From: a virus
DNA length: 24,273 bases
Strand: one strand, 5' to 3'
IMG/VR virus record: IMGVR_UViG_3300020202_000212
Span: 1-24,273 of that record
Positions 12,370 to 18,879 of the stretch are shown piece after piece (within the stretch, counting starts at the first letter, position 1; every line of letters starts with the position of its first letter). The notes under the pieces were generated by a model, which saw nothing but the letters and a program-made list of their open reading frames with translations, ran no database searches and was not told the origin of the DNA. Position numbers and translations under genes: made by a program.

Positions 12370-13708
12370 GCTTATCTACCTTCCACTCCGTGGACCTGGC
12401 CTCAGATGCGACCGAGCGACGTGTCACTTTTGCCGTCCAAACCACAGACGCAGCTTTGGCCGCGTATAGAACGCCGCGACGGGCCGTGCGCCAGACGGCG
12501 TCAGAAATGTCTAGTATACCAGAGACGAGCTGCCGCACGAATTCGGCGGCGACGGACAATGTCGCAGCGAAAGCCCTGGCGGTTCTGCGCGAGACCTGAG
12601 CCGACAAGCCGAGCGTAGAGGTCAGAGCTCTGAGGAACGACTTGGTGACGGACAGCACCCCCGACGAGCCTAGCGCGCCTACCAGAACCTTACCGGCCTG
12701 CCCAAGCAGTGCGCCGGCGGTGCTGAATACCCCGGCCATATTCAAAACAGCGCGCTTTGCCACGGTTCCCGCATACGATTGAGCGCCTGCAATCGCACGG
12801 AGGGTGGACTTCGCGGCCGAGCCAGATGCCGAGAGGGCGGCTGAGAGGCCGCGCGCCGCGGCGCGCGAGCACGCTCCGGCGAGGCCGGCGGCGCCGGACA
12901 ACACCCGCGAGGTAGACTTCGAGAACACGCCCGCCGGACCGAGAGCCGCCTCGAAGGCCCGCAGGAAGGCGGCGGCGGCGGCGAGCAGCCCGGAGTACGA
13001 GAGCGAGCCGGACAGCGCCCTGGCGGTGGACTTAGCGACGGCGGCGGAGCTGGACAGTTCGCCGGACAGCTGCCTTGCGACGTACCTTGCTATTTCTCCT
13101 GCGAAACCCATCGCCCCGGCGAAGGCCCTGGACACATGCCTGGACACTGCTCCCGCGGTGCCGAGGGCTCCCGCCAGGGCTTTGCCGGCTTGCCCGACCA
13201 GCGAGCCGAGCGAGCCGAGCGAGCCGGCGAGGGGGCGCCCGGCGGTCTTGAGGGCGGAGCCCGCGAGCCCCAGGGCGGCCGAGGCCGCGGTGGACGTGTG
13301 CCGGGCGCAGGCGCCGGCGAAGCCGGCGGCGGACTCCAGCACGTGGGTGACCGCGCGCGACAACGAGCCGAGCGAGCCGAGCGAGCCGGCGAGGGCCTTG
13401 CCCGCGCGTCCCAAGAGCGAGCCGGCGGAGGACAGAGTGCCCGCGAGGGCCCGAGAGGTCGTCGCGAGCGCCGCGCCGGCCAGGCCGAGCGCGGCCGAGG
13501 CGGCCGTCGCGACGGCTCTGGCGCACGCGCCGGCGAGGGCATGGGAGGCCGATAGCACCTTACCGCCCATCTTCGTGGCTGCGCCGGCGAACGACAGGGC
13601 GGCGCTGAGCCCGGACTCGTACAGAGTGCCGCAGGCTTTGCTGGACGCAAGCTGGAACGCACCCAGGCGAGAGCATATTAGGGCGAGACGTCCCGTGTAT
13701 GCGGACAC
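12362..13708 (-). CDS. 448-aa protein built of about twenty 18-residue Gly/Ala/Leu repeats
   Basis: The GTG at 13708 has GGAG 8 nt upstream. Residues about 31-395 consist almost wholly of 18-residue units with the consensus aGaLgxaGxlxrxxxraL; examples are AGSLGSLGSLSRAVTHVL, SAALGLAGSALKTAGRPL, AGALGTAGAVSRHVSRAF, AGAMGFAGEIARYVARQL and SAALSASGSAAKSTLRAI. A few units have 20 residues (SGSLSYSGLLAAAAAFLRAF). Each unit has hydrophobic residues at fixed positions, small residues at the turns, and a basic residue near the end. The C-terminus (about 400-448) is non-repetitive and cationic. I recognise this style of 'L-x-G-x-L...G-x-L' repeat from phage structural genes but know no function. It could be a solenoid, a fibre shaft or a membrane-interacting protein. 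It lies between the lipoprotein and the tail fibre. Confidence 0.8.
   Translation of the reverse strand: MSAYTGRLALICSRLGAFQLASSKACGTLYESGLSAALSFAGAATKMGGKVLSASHALAGACARAVATAASAALGLAGAALATTSRALAGTLSSAGSLLGRAGKALAGSLGSLGSLSRAVTHVLESAAGFAGACARHTSTAASAALGLAGSALKTAGRPLAGSLGSLGSLVGQAGKALAGALGTAGAVSRHVSRAFAGAMGFAGEIARYVARQLSGELSSSAAVAKSTARALSGSLSYSGLLAAAAAFLRAFEAALGPAGVFSKSTSRVLSGAAGLAGACSRAAARGLSAALSASGSAAKSTLRAIAGAQSYAGTVAKRAVLNMAGVFSTAGALLGQAGKVLVGALGSSGVLSVTKSFLRALTSTLGLSAQVSRRTARAFAATLSVAAEFVRQLVSGILDISDAVWRTARRGVLYAAKAASVVWTAKVTRRSVASEARSTEWKVDKHG
12513..12521 (-). promoter_or_regulatory. Possible extended -10 promoter (TGGTATACT) before the tail fibre gene
   Basis: TG-G-TATACT on the minus strand lies in the 3' part of the repeat-protein gene, in codons GGT ATA CTA, which are rare here. 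It is about 145 nt upstream of the fibre start at 12369. No recognisable -35. Five of six match to TATAAT plus a TG extension. Confidence 0.4.
12520..13618 (-). repeat. Array of degenerate 54-bp coding repeats
   Basis: The 18-residue protein repeats correspond to 54-bp DNA units. Most have diverged, but a 32-bp block is repeated exactly at 13202-13233 and 13364-13395. The offset is 162 bp, three units exactly. The shared part encodes AGSLGSLGSL, itself containing short GAGCCGAGC tandem copies. This indicates recent duplication or recombination within the array and so possible length variation between related phages. Confidence 0.8.
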
Positions 13709-13709
13709 T

Positions 13710-13982
13710 TTAGTACTCCGTGTTCCCCTCGGCGCACTTCCAGACTTCGAGCCCGAGTGTGCGCAGGCGCTCGCCGTCGGCGGAGTGACGGGGCCACTGC
13801 ACTATGATTTTACACCCTCCGGTGGCGTCCAGCCGCCGCCAGCAGCCGTAGTTCGGTAGCACTGACGACCCACAGTTGCGCGCGTCGCGCACCTCGTCGA
13901 GCGTGTTGGCCCTGACGAACTCGAAGCGATCGGCCTGGCCGGCGCACGCGGACAGGAGCAGAGCGAGCAGCGCCCAGCGCAC
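13710..13982 (-). CDS. Small secreted lipoprotein with four additional cysteines
   Basis: The GTG at 13982-13980 shares its last-stop base with the upstream TAG (TAGTG). The 90-aa product begins MRWALLALLLSACAGQADRF: a short basic start, a hydrophobic core and a canonical lipobox LSAC with Cys13 as the lipidated residue. The +2 residue is Ala, not Asp, which favours the outer membrane in enteric-type sorting. The mature domain has Cys37, Cys47, Cys57 and Cys83 (NCGSS, GCWRR, GCKII, WKCAE), enough for two disulphides in the periplasm. It is not part of the Rz/Rz1 pair, which lies 5 kb away. Phage lipoproteins of this size sometimes block superinfection by masking a receptor; that role is a hypothesis here. 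It is co-transcribed with appendage genes. Confidence 0.8.
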   Translation of the reverse strand: MRWALLALLLSACAGQADRFEFVRANTLDEVRDARNCGSSVLPNYGCWRRLDATGGCKIIVQWPRHSADGERLRTLGLEVWKCAEGNTEY

Positions 13983-14806
13983 TAGCCGCCCGAGCTGATC
14001 GTCAGCGTGTAGGTGAACTGGATCGAGTCGCCGTTCACCACGTTGATCGCTGAGAAGACTTTGCGGTCCCACAGGACCGGGCGGATGGTGTACGCCTCCG
14101 TGGTCGGCCCCGTGCCGACGGTGCCGTCGGACACCTTGTACCACGCGGGGATGGTGATGACGCTCGTGGTATTCGAGATGACGAAGCCGTACACCGGGGT
14201 GGCAGTCGCCGCCTCGAAGATGTGCTGCTGGAAGCCCTGCACCGTCGAGCTCGACGCCGTCAGCGCGGTGCCGGTCGTGGTGCCGGTCGTGGCGGTGGAC
14301 GACGTGAACGGCGAGCCGGTGGTGGCAGTGCGGGTGGCGCTCGTGTGCAGGCCCCACTCGGTCACCGCCTCGGTGCCGGTGTAGCTGATCGTCGCCACGG
14401 TGCGGTACTTCTGCGAGTTCGCAGCGGACACCAGCGATTGCGTGCCTGCGACGGCCGTCTCGCCGCCGACTGTCGAGATGGTCTCGAGCTTGATGTCGGT
14501 GGCGGCGGCGGCAGTGGTGCCCTTGCCGCTGAAGTGCTGGTTCGCGAGGAACAGCGTGTTGATGCGGGCGCCGGAGGGCGACGCGAGGGTCACCGCCTCG
14601 TTGGCGATGGCCAGCGCGCCCACGTTCGTGACGAGGCCCGAGCCGAGGTCCATCTCGCCCTGGTACTTGCCGCGGTGGAACAGCGTGGCGCGCAGATTCG
14701 TGCCCCAGTCGAGCCCAGCCAGGTGGCGAGCGGCATCGTTCGCGCCGGCCATGCCCATGAGGATGCGGCGGTTGCCGAGCCAGGGGATGCTGATGAAGTT
14801 TCTCAT
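13982..14806 (-). CDS. 274-aa phage virion structural protein, beta-rich
   Basis: The ATG at 14806 has AGAGG about 7 nt upstream. The N-terminus (MRNFISIPWLGNRRILMGMA) is followed by DWGTNLRATLFHRGKYQGEM and LGSGLVTNVGALAIANEAVT, then NTLFLANQHFSGKGTTAAAA. The central part is Thr/Ser-rich (SATRTATTGSPFTSSTATTG). The C-terminal segment (VISNTTSVITIPAWYKVSDG, then WDRKVFSAINVVNGDSIQFT, ending YTLTISSGG) is a typical end of phage proteins that form beta-sandwich appendage or neck subunits. It has no signal peptide. It is preceded by small Ig-like and beta-rich genes and followed by the lipoprotein. I recognise the class of virion protein but not a specific part. Confidence 0.82.
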   Translation of the reverse strand: MRNFISIPWLGNRRILMGMAGANDAARHLAGLDWGTNLRATLFHRGKYQGEMDLGSGLVTNVGALAIANEAVTLASPSGARINTLFLANQHFSGKGTTAAAATDIKLETISTVGGETAVAGTQSLVSAANSQKYRTVATISYTGTEAVTEWGLHTSATRTATTGSPFTSSTATTGTTTGTALTASSSTVQGFQQHIFEAATATPVYGFVISNTTSVITIPAWYKVSDGTVGTGPTTEAYTIRPVLWDRKVFSAINVVNGDSIQFTYTLTISSGG

Positions 14807-14895
14807 GACACGCCTCTCAGGAAGTCCAATATGCGCCGCCAGAGCCCTGGCCTCGCTCGCCTCACGCGGACCCCGAGGTCCCCGTCGAAGCCCAT
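14803..14895 (-). CDS. Possible 30-aa ORF filling the gap before the 274-aa gene
   Basis: ATG at 14895 opens a 30-codon frame (MGFDGDLGVRVRRARPGLWR...) whose TGA overlaps the next ATG as ATGA, the junction style used elsewhere in this operon. The peptide is basic and amphipathic. Against it, no Shine-Dalgarno precedes the ATG, and the ATG overlaps a promoter-like TGGTAAAAT. Either the ORF or the promoter is likely to be meaningful, not both on the same transcript. Confidence 0.3.
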   Translation of the reverse strand: MGFDGDLGVRVRRARPGLWRRILDFLRGVS

Positions 14896-14902
14896 TTTAC
14901 CA
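14894..14902 (-). promoter_or_regulatory. Possible extended -10 promoter (TGGTAAAAT) in an intergenic gap
   Basis: TG-G-TAAAAT on the minus strand lies in the 106-nt interval between the 93-aa and 274-aa genes, about 90 nt upstream of the ATG at 14806. It is the most A/T-rich patch in the neighbourhood. No -35 at 16-18 bp. Confidence 0.4.
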
Positions 14903-14912
14903 TTTGCGCCGC

Positions 14913-15194
14913 TCACAGCTGCCTCACGACCAGGTACCCCTCACCCTCGAGTGTGTTGCTCGCCGACGTGATGACCACGAAGGTCACCTTGTACGTCGTG
15001 TCGGCCGTGCCGCCGGAGATGCGCACGGTAGCCTTCGTGCCGCTCGCCGCGGCACCGGTCAGGGTGAGGCCGGCCGGCGACGCAGTGCAGCTGCTCACAG
15101 ACGTCACCGTCTCTCCGGCCGCGAGGTTCGGAGCGAACTCCATAGTGTACAGCCGGCTCTCGCTCGGCTGCTTGATCAGCGACCCGACTCCCAC
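14913..15194 (-). CDS. 93-aa Ig-like/beta-sandwich virion protein
   Basis: The GTG start at 15194 lies 4 nt after the previous stop; the ribosome site is weak, so the start is somewhat uncertain. The product reads MGVGSLIKQPSESRLYTMEF followed by APNLAAGETVTSVSSCTASPAG, ATVRISGGTADTTYKVTFVV and SASNTLEGEGYLVVRQL. The 'L..GET(V/I)xSV...SGGTADTTYxVTxxxxT' pattern is that of short Ig-like phage proteins which lie among neck and tail genes and may serve as fibre or tail adaptors or decorations. The size and position agree. No enzyme activity is expected. Confidence 0.78.
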   Translation of the reverse strand: MGVGSLIKQPSESRLYTMEFAPNLAAGETVTSVSSCTASPAGLTLTGAAASGTKATVRISGGTADTTYKVTFVVITSASNTLEGEGYLVVRQL

Positions 15195-15198
15195 TGGA

Positions 15199-15846
15199 TT
15201 ACGACACTGCGCCCGTGGTGAACGGCGTGGCCTCTGTGCCGGTCGCGGCCGACACGATTCGGACGGCCCACACGTCCGTCGCGATGTCCTCGAGCTCCAC
15301 CGTGGCGCCTTTCGTGCCGCCCGTGGTGGTGCCGTTGAGGTTTATCTGGTCGGCGTCCGTGCCCGCCTCGAACAGCACGCTGGTGTCGCCGCCGTCCTGC
15401 GCGAGCGTCGCAGTGCCGAAGAAGGCGTCGTTACCGACCACGTTAATGCGGTGCTGGTTGGACGTCGCAGCCACGGACACGACGAGGCGGAACCGCGCGC
15501 CGCTGCCGGTGGCAGCCGGAAGCGTGATCGTGGTGCCAGCCGCGGTGTCCAGCAGGACGGTCTTGCCGTCGTGCGCGGCCGCGGTGAGGGTCAGCGAGGA
15601 GCCGCCCGCCACGAGTCGCGTGGACACGTCGGCGACGCGGTCGAGCTCGGCCTGCGAGGCTTCGAGGCCGTCGAGCTTGTCCAGCTCAGCCGCGGTCAGG
15701 CCCTGCGGGATGGCGACCCATTTGCCCGGATAGCCGGACTCGGTGCACTCCCACACGGTGCTGCCGGAGTCGGTGAAGGTGTCGCCCTTGAGGAACTTGC
15801 CCGAGCGGGGCTTGCCTGAAATGGTAGAGCTGGAGTACGCAGCCAT
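15199..15846 (-). CDS. 215-aa appendage/tail-fibre-like structural protein
   Basis: The ATG at 15846 has AAGGGAG about 9 nt upstream. Residues 1-48 (YSSSTISGKPRSGKF, STVWECTESGYPGKWVAI) are a small beta module with a WECT...GKW pattern. Residues about 49-80 hold LTAAELDKLDGLEASQAELD, a leucine/aspartate motif common in phage fibre shafts. Residues about 82-215 are beta strands (DGKTVLLDTAAGTTITLPAA, GARFRLVVSVAA, HRINVVGNDAFFG, DIATDVWAVRIVSAATGTEA). The protein shares the 'TILLDTAGGxxTITLPAA' theme with the 100-aa fibre-tip gene at 10880-11182, suggesting related folds or duplication. A promoter-like TGGTACAAT is 42 nt upstream of its start, giving it a short leader of its own. Confidence 0.8.
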   Translation of the reverse strand: MAAYSSSTISGKPRSGKFLKGDTFTDSGSTVWECTESGYPGKWVAIPQGLTAAELDKLDGLEASQAELDRVADVSTRLVAGGSSLTLTAAAHDGKTVLLDTAAGTTITLPAATGSGARFRLVVSVAATSNQHRINVVGNDAFFGTATLAQDGGDTSVLFEAGTDADQINLNGTTTGGTKGATVELEDIATDVWAVRIVSAATGTEATPFTTGAVS

Positions 15847-15873
15847 GATGGATGCTCCCTTGGATTGGCGCGG

Positions 15874-16596
15874 TTACAGTCCGCCGTATTGTACCACACG
15901 GGGGCGGTACCGGCGTCGTTCGACTTCCTGCTTGACTTCCTTGGCGTACGCCTCGAAGGCCTGCCGGTTGAGCTCAGCCTTCTCGTCGTCGCGCGTCTCG
16001 GCGTCCTGCTTGCTGTAGGCCAGGTACTTCATCCACTTGAGCAGGTGCATGTGGTGGTGCTCGTCGATCTCGAGCGGGATGGCGTCCCAGTCCGTGATGC
16101 GGGGGTACGGCAGGCGGTATACGTGCAGGCGGCACGTGTCCGTGGCGTCCGGCACCTTCACCCACCGCACGTTCTTCTCCTTGATCCCGAGCACGCCGTA
16201 CTGCACCTGCCCGGTGTCCGTGTCGTCCAGCGTCAGCGAGCCGAACGACCCGTAGTCCGGGATCGCCTCGGCGGACACCGACAGATCCGACTCCTGCAGG
16301 AACTGCACGTCCCGACGCGCGGTCACGAGCCGGCCGGACCGGATGCGCAGGATGTACTGGCTGTGGGCGGTGAGCGGGGTGTTCAGCGTCACCGCCAGGT
16401 CCTGCAGGCGCAGGGAGGCGCCGGACCCGATGTCCGCCGCCGCCACCGTCACGTCCGTGATCCCGCCGAAGCGGCGCACGAGCATGTCCTGCGCGTCGAT
16501 CATGTAGCGCAGGACCTCGTCGTCGCTCCACAGGTGCGGCGCGGCCTCGTCGGCCACCTGCGCGCGGAACTCCTCCAGCAGGGCCTGCGTCTCCAT
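15874..16596 (-). CDS. Head-to-tail adaptor (neck) protein
   Basis: The ATG at 16596 has AGGGG about 7 nt upstream and follows the previous TAA by 3 nt. The 240-aa product opens with METQALLEEFRAQVADEAAP then HLWSDDEVLRYMIDAQDMLV and RRFGGITD, the hallmark of phage adaptor proteins that bind under the portal ring ('WSDDEVLRYIDDAQ...GGI'). The middle is beta-rich (SLRLQDLAVTLNTP, ILRIRSGRLVTARR). A conserved aromatic/His region follows (HVYRLPYPRI, EIDEHHHMHLLKWMKYLAYS), then a long charged helix (EKAELNRQAFEAYAKEVKQE). The helix-strand-helix layout matches neck adaptors that extend the portal channel in short-tailed phages. The location after head genes and before appendage genes agrees. Confidence 0.86.
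   Translation of the reverse strand: METQALLEEFRAQVADEAAPHLWSDDEVLRYMIDAQDMLVRRFGGITDVTVAAADIGSGASLRLQDLAVTLNTPLTAHSQYILRIRSGRLVTARRDVQFLQESDLSVSAEAIPDYGSFGSLTLDDTDTGQVQYGVLGIKEKNVRWVKVPDATDTCRLHVYRLPYPRITDWDAIPLEIDEHHHMHLLKWMKYLAYSKQDAETRDDEKAELNRQAFEAYAKEVKQEVERRRYRPRVVQYGGL
15888..15896 (-). promoter_or_regulatory. Possible extended -10 promoter (TGGTACAAT) before the 215-aa gene
   Basis: TG-G-TACAAT on the minus strand overlaps the last codons of the adaptor gene. A start about 7 nt downstream gives a leader of about 35 nt that includes the AAGGGAG ribosome site of the 215-aa gene. No -35 is visible at 17 bp, which is tolerable for an extended -10 promoter. Confidence 0.45.
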
Positions 16597-16599
16597 CGG

Positions 16600-17046
16600 T
16601 TACCCCTTCTTCAGCAGCTCGGGCTTGAGGCGGGTCCAGATGCCGCGGATTTCCTTCATGTCCACGCGCCAGCCGAGGGCCGCGGTGAGAGTGGTCGGGC
16701 TCGGTACCCCGCCGGCCGTGAAGTCGGACGGGTTGTTGCGCTCGACGACCGCGCGTATGGCCTGCTCAATCGCCACGTCCCGCTCCTCCTGCGTCTCGGG
16801 CGCCAGCAGCACCTTCTTCGGGGTGCCCTGGGCCTCCGTCATCGCCTCGACGTCGATGCCGCCGCCGTCGGCGACGGGCAGGATGCCTTTCTCTATCAGC
16901 TCCGCGTGCATCGGCTTCGGCGCGTGCATCGGTACGCCCTTCACGAACTCGAGGGAGTACCCGCGGGTGGAGGTCACGACGATGTCGCGGTTGGAGACGA
17001 ACATGTACTGCGGGGGCAGCGGGACTTCTTTGCGAGCCTGGCTCAT
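16600..17046 (-). CDS. 148-aa conserved phage protein between capsid and neck genes
   Basis: The ATG at 17046 has AAAGGA 7 nt upstream and is the first gene after the intrinsic terminator. The N-terminal half (QYMFVSNRDIVVTSTRGYSL, EFVKGVPMHAPKPMHAELIE) resembles a small phage domain with a 'V.ST.G.S.EF.KGVPT.VP..MH' pattern. The C-terminal half (RNNPSDFTAGGVPSPTTLTA, ALGWRVDMKEIRGIWTRL) resembles the 'DF...G.P....L....G..V...E....W' helical module found in head-associated proteins of several phages. I know no firm function. Order next to the decoration and adaptor genes suggests a head-completion or neck component. The 73% or so of residues in helices and short strands is typical of that group only in a loose sense. 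Confidence 0.78.
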   Translation of the reverse strand: MSQARKEVPLPPQYMFVSNRDIVVTSTRGYSLEFVKGVPMHAPKPMHAELIEKGILPVADGGGIDVEAMTEAQGTPKKVLLAPETQEERDVAIEQAIRAVVERNNPSDFTAGGVPSPTTLTAALGWRVDMKEIRGIWTRLKPELLKKG

Positions 17047-17068
17047 TGCGTTCCTTTCTCTGCGGTTG

Positions 17069-17098
17069 AAAAAACAAGGGGGCCGTAGGCCCCCTTGT
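17069..17098 (-). terminator. Strong Rho-independent terminator ending the capsid unit
   Basis: On the minus strand an 11-bp perfect stem (ACAAGGGGGCC paired with GGCCCCCTTGT, 17098-17074) with a 3-nt TAC loop is followed at once by a run of T residues ending at 17069. This is a textbook intrinsic terminator for leftward transcription. It falls between the 156-aa gene's stop (17129) and the 148-aa gene's start (17046). No T run follows the hairpin on the plus strand, so it works in one direction. Confidence 0.93.
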
Positions 17099-17128
17099 AT
17101 CTAGCCCTTGTCACCGGGCAGCGACCGG

Positions 17129-17599
17129 TTAGGTCGTCTTCAGGTTCTCGTTCGCGCGGCCCGGGATCACCATGTCCACCGCCACGATCACGCGGCCAGC
17201 GGTCGCGTCGTCCGTGGTGTTGGTGATGGTCAGGCGGATGTTCTGGTTGCCGGCGTACACCTTGCCGTCGCCCAGCATGTCGAACCCGGTCGCCGGAGCG
17301 TCGGGGTCGGCCATGTTGATGGCCGCCGCCTCCGTGTAGCGGTCGAGGTCGTCGGAGTCGCCCACGTCGACGGTGTTGCCGCCGCTCGAGTTGAACGCCG
17401 TGACCACGATCACCCTGCCGCCGACCACAACAGCGTTGGGCGGTGGGGTGAAGATGTCGTAGGTCGTGTTCGTGCCGGACGTGGTCTTGCCGAAGGCCAC
17501 TTCGGCCCCCGAGGTGTTGACCATCGTGTCGGTCGCGCTGAAGTCGAACACCGCAGTGATGGGATACTGCGCGTTCGCGAGTTTAAGCAGCTTGGCCAT
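17129..17599 (-). CDS. Probable capsid decoration/head protein, 156 aa
   Basis: The ATG at 17599 has CAGGAG about 9 nt upstream and lies 16 nt after the major capsid stop. The product is all beta-like (MAKLLKLANAQYPITAVFDF, FTPPPNAVVVGGRVIVVTAF, VYAGNQNIRLTITNTTDD, GRVIVAVDMVIPGRANENLK), with alternating Val/Ile strands, short Gly/Asn turns and no membrane segment. Small beta-rich proteins directly after an N4-gp56-type capsid gene commonly serve as decoration or cement proteins on the capsid surface. The gene shares the capsid promoter and sits just before a strong terminator, so it should be made in amounts close to the capsid protein, which fits a stoichiometric decoration subunit. Direct evidence is lacking. 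Confidence 0.78.
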   Translation of the reverse strand: MAKLLKLANAQYPITAVFDFSATDTMVNTSGAEVAFGKTTSGTNTTYDIFTPPPNAVVVGGRVIVVTAFNSSGGNTVDVGDSDDLDRYTEAAAINMADPDAPATGFDMLGDGKVYAGNQNIRLTITNTTDDATAGRVIVAVDMVIPGRANENLKTT

Positions 17600-17615
17600 G
17601 TTCGTCGTCTCCTGG

Positions 17616-18728
17616 TTACTGCGCCATGTACACGCTGACCACGCCGAAGTCCTGCTCGGTCGCGGGGCTCTGGCCGTACTGGGTCGTGTACTTCGGCTTC
17701 AGGAAGCCGAAGATCTTCCAGATCGACACGGCGCGCTGGTTCTCGTAGTCGTCGCCTTCCTCGACCCAGCCGGGCAGACCGAGGTCAGCCATGCCGAGCG
17801 CCTGGGCGCCGCAGAAGAGAGCCTGGCAGCCTTCGACCGTGCCGCCCGAGCCCCACTTGGAGCCGCTCGACAGGCCGGACGTGTTGTACACGTGCCGGAA
17901 CTCGTGGATGTACACGCCATCCAGGTCCACGGGGCCGCCGGTGAACAGCGGGTTGCCGTTGCCGCGCTCGCGGGCGTGGCGCAGGGCCTTGATGTAGTTC
18001 TCGTCCATCTTGAGCGCCGCGTAGGCGGTCGGCGTGAGGAACAGGTGGAACTTCTCCTGCCCGCCGACGCGGATGCCGCGGATGTACTCTTCCTTGGCGT
18101 ACGCCTTCAGCTTGACGACCATCTCGTACGAGGGCGTGTCCGCGGCAGTGACGCCGGAGGTCGCGCCGTTCACGACGAGGCCCGAGCTCGCGCTCCAGCG
18201 CAGCTTGCGCGCGCTGGTGGGGGCCGCAACGTCGGCCGCGAACTCGAGGTTGATCAGGTCCGAGCCAGTGCGGGTCGCGCCGTTGTTCTTGTTCGACAGT
18301 GCCACGCCGGACAGGAACAGGAACGCCATCTGGTCGATTCGGTCGCTCAGCCAGTAGCCGAGCACGTCGCGCGAAGTCTCGCGGAAGCGCACGATCGACT
18401 TCTGGTCGGAGACGCGGCCCTCAGAGATGTTGGCGTTTCGCAGCTGGTCGATGCGAATCACCTTGTCGTACGCCTTGATCTGCTCTTCGTTGCCCTTCAG
18501 GCGCCGATCCCCGGCCACGCCGTCGCCCTCGAGGTCCGGGACAAGCGTCATTACTGCGCGGGCGCCCTTCTCGGTCTTCGTGAGCTCTTTGATGTGCTGG
18601 ATCATGCTGTTCGGGCCCTCGCCAAGGAACTTGTTGACGAAGGACATGTTCCGCGCGACCTTCCAGAGGTCACGGGACCAGACGGTTTTCTGCTCGGTCG
18701 TCAGCCGCGTAAAGTTGGTGGTGGTCAT
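17616..18728 (-). CDS. Major capsid protein, N4-gp56 family
   Basis: The ATG at 18728 has GGGAGG about 8 nt upstream. The 370-aa product carries the N4-gp56 capsid pattern: an N-terminal helix-rich stretch (TEQKTVWSRDLWKVARNMSF, VNKFLGEGPNSMIQHIKELT), then KGARAVMTLVPDLEGDGVAG and LKGNEEQIKAYD, the conserved VSDQKSIVRFRETSRDVLGY and LSDRIDQMAFLFLSGVALSN, and a C-terminal domain with LFLTPTAYAALKMD, FTGGPVDLDGVYIHEFRHVY and LPGWVEEGDDYENQRAVSIW. It would fold as HK97-type and assemble the icosahedral shell around the portal with help from the scaffold encoded upstream. A sigma70-type promoter (18908-18880) and the terminator at 17098 frame it, which suits a very abundant protein. No maturation-protease cleavage site is evident. 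Confidence 0.94.
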   Translation of the reverse strand: MTTTNFTRLTTEQKTVWSRDLWKVARNMSFVNKFLGEGPNSMIQHIKELTKTEKGARAVMTLVPDLEGDGVAGDRRLKGNEEQIKAYDKVIRIDQLRNANISEGRVSDQKSIVRFRETSRDVLGYWLSDRIDQMAFLFLSGVALSNKNNGATRTGSDLINLEFAADVAAPTSARKLRWSASSGLVVNGATSGVTAADTPSYEMVVKLKAYAKEEYIRGIRVGGQEKFHLFLTPTAYAALKMDENYIKALRHARERGNGNPLFTGGPVDLDGVYIHEFRHVYNTSGLSSGSKWGSGGTVEGCQALFCGAQALGMADLGLPGWVEEGDDYENQRAVSIWKIFGFLKPKYTTQYGQSPATEQDFGVVSVYMAQ

Positions 18729-18874
18729 CGGTCATCCTCCCGTATCGGTTTCTTGTCCCACGTCTCGCCGTGGCTGCGTGATACGAAGCTGAGGCGTTCG
18801 ATGCCCCCACCTGTCTCGTCGGTAGGATACGAGTCGGCCACCGGTGCTAAGGTGACCTCGCGGGCTATGCCCAC
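18725..18874 (-). CDS. Possible 49-aa leader ORF between the capsid promoter and capsid gene
   Basis: A GTG at 18874-18872 opens a 49-codon frame whose TGA overlaps the capsid ATG as ATGA. The GTG sits 5-6 nt after the -10 hexamer, so a transcript would begin at or next to it, leaving no room for a ribosome site: a leaderless start, or an alternative internal start (GTG at about 18841). The product is polar (MGIAREVTLAPVADSYPTDE...), ending HGETWDKKPIREDDR. Third positions are about 70% G/C, lower than in neighbouring genes, and codons ATA and TTA appear. It may be a real small gene, a translational coupler for the capsid gene, or an open 5' leader without a product. Confidence 0.45.
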   Translation of the reverse strand: MGIAREVTLAPVADSYPTDETGGGIERLSFVSRSHGETWDKKPIREDDR

Positions 18875-18879
18875 TGCAG

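Noticed and set aside
13202-13395. GAGCC-rich repeats as a CRISPR or origin
   Set aside because: They lie in frame within an 18-residue protein repeat, have no constant spacer length between short repeats, and are explained by the coding array.
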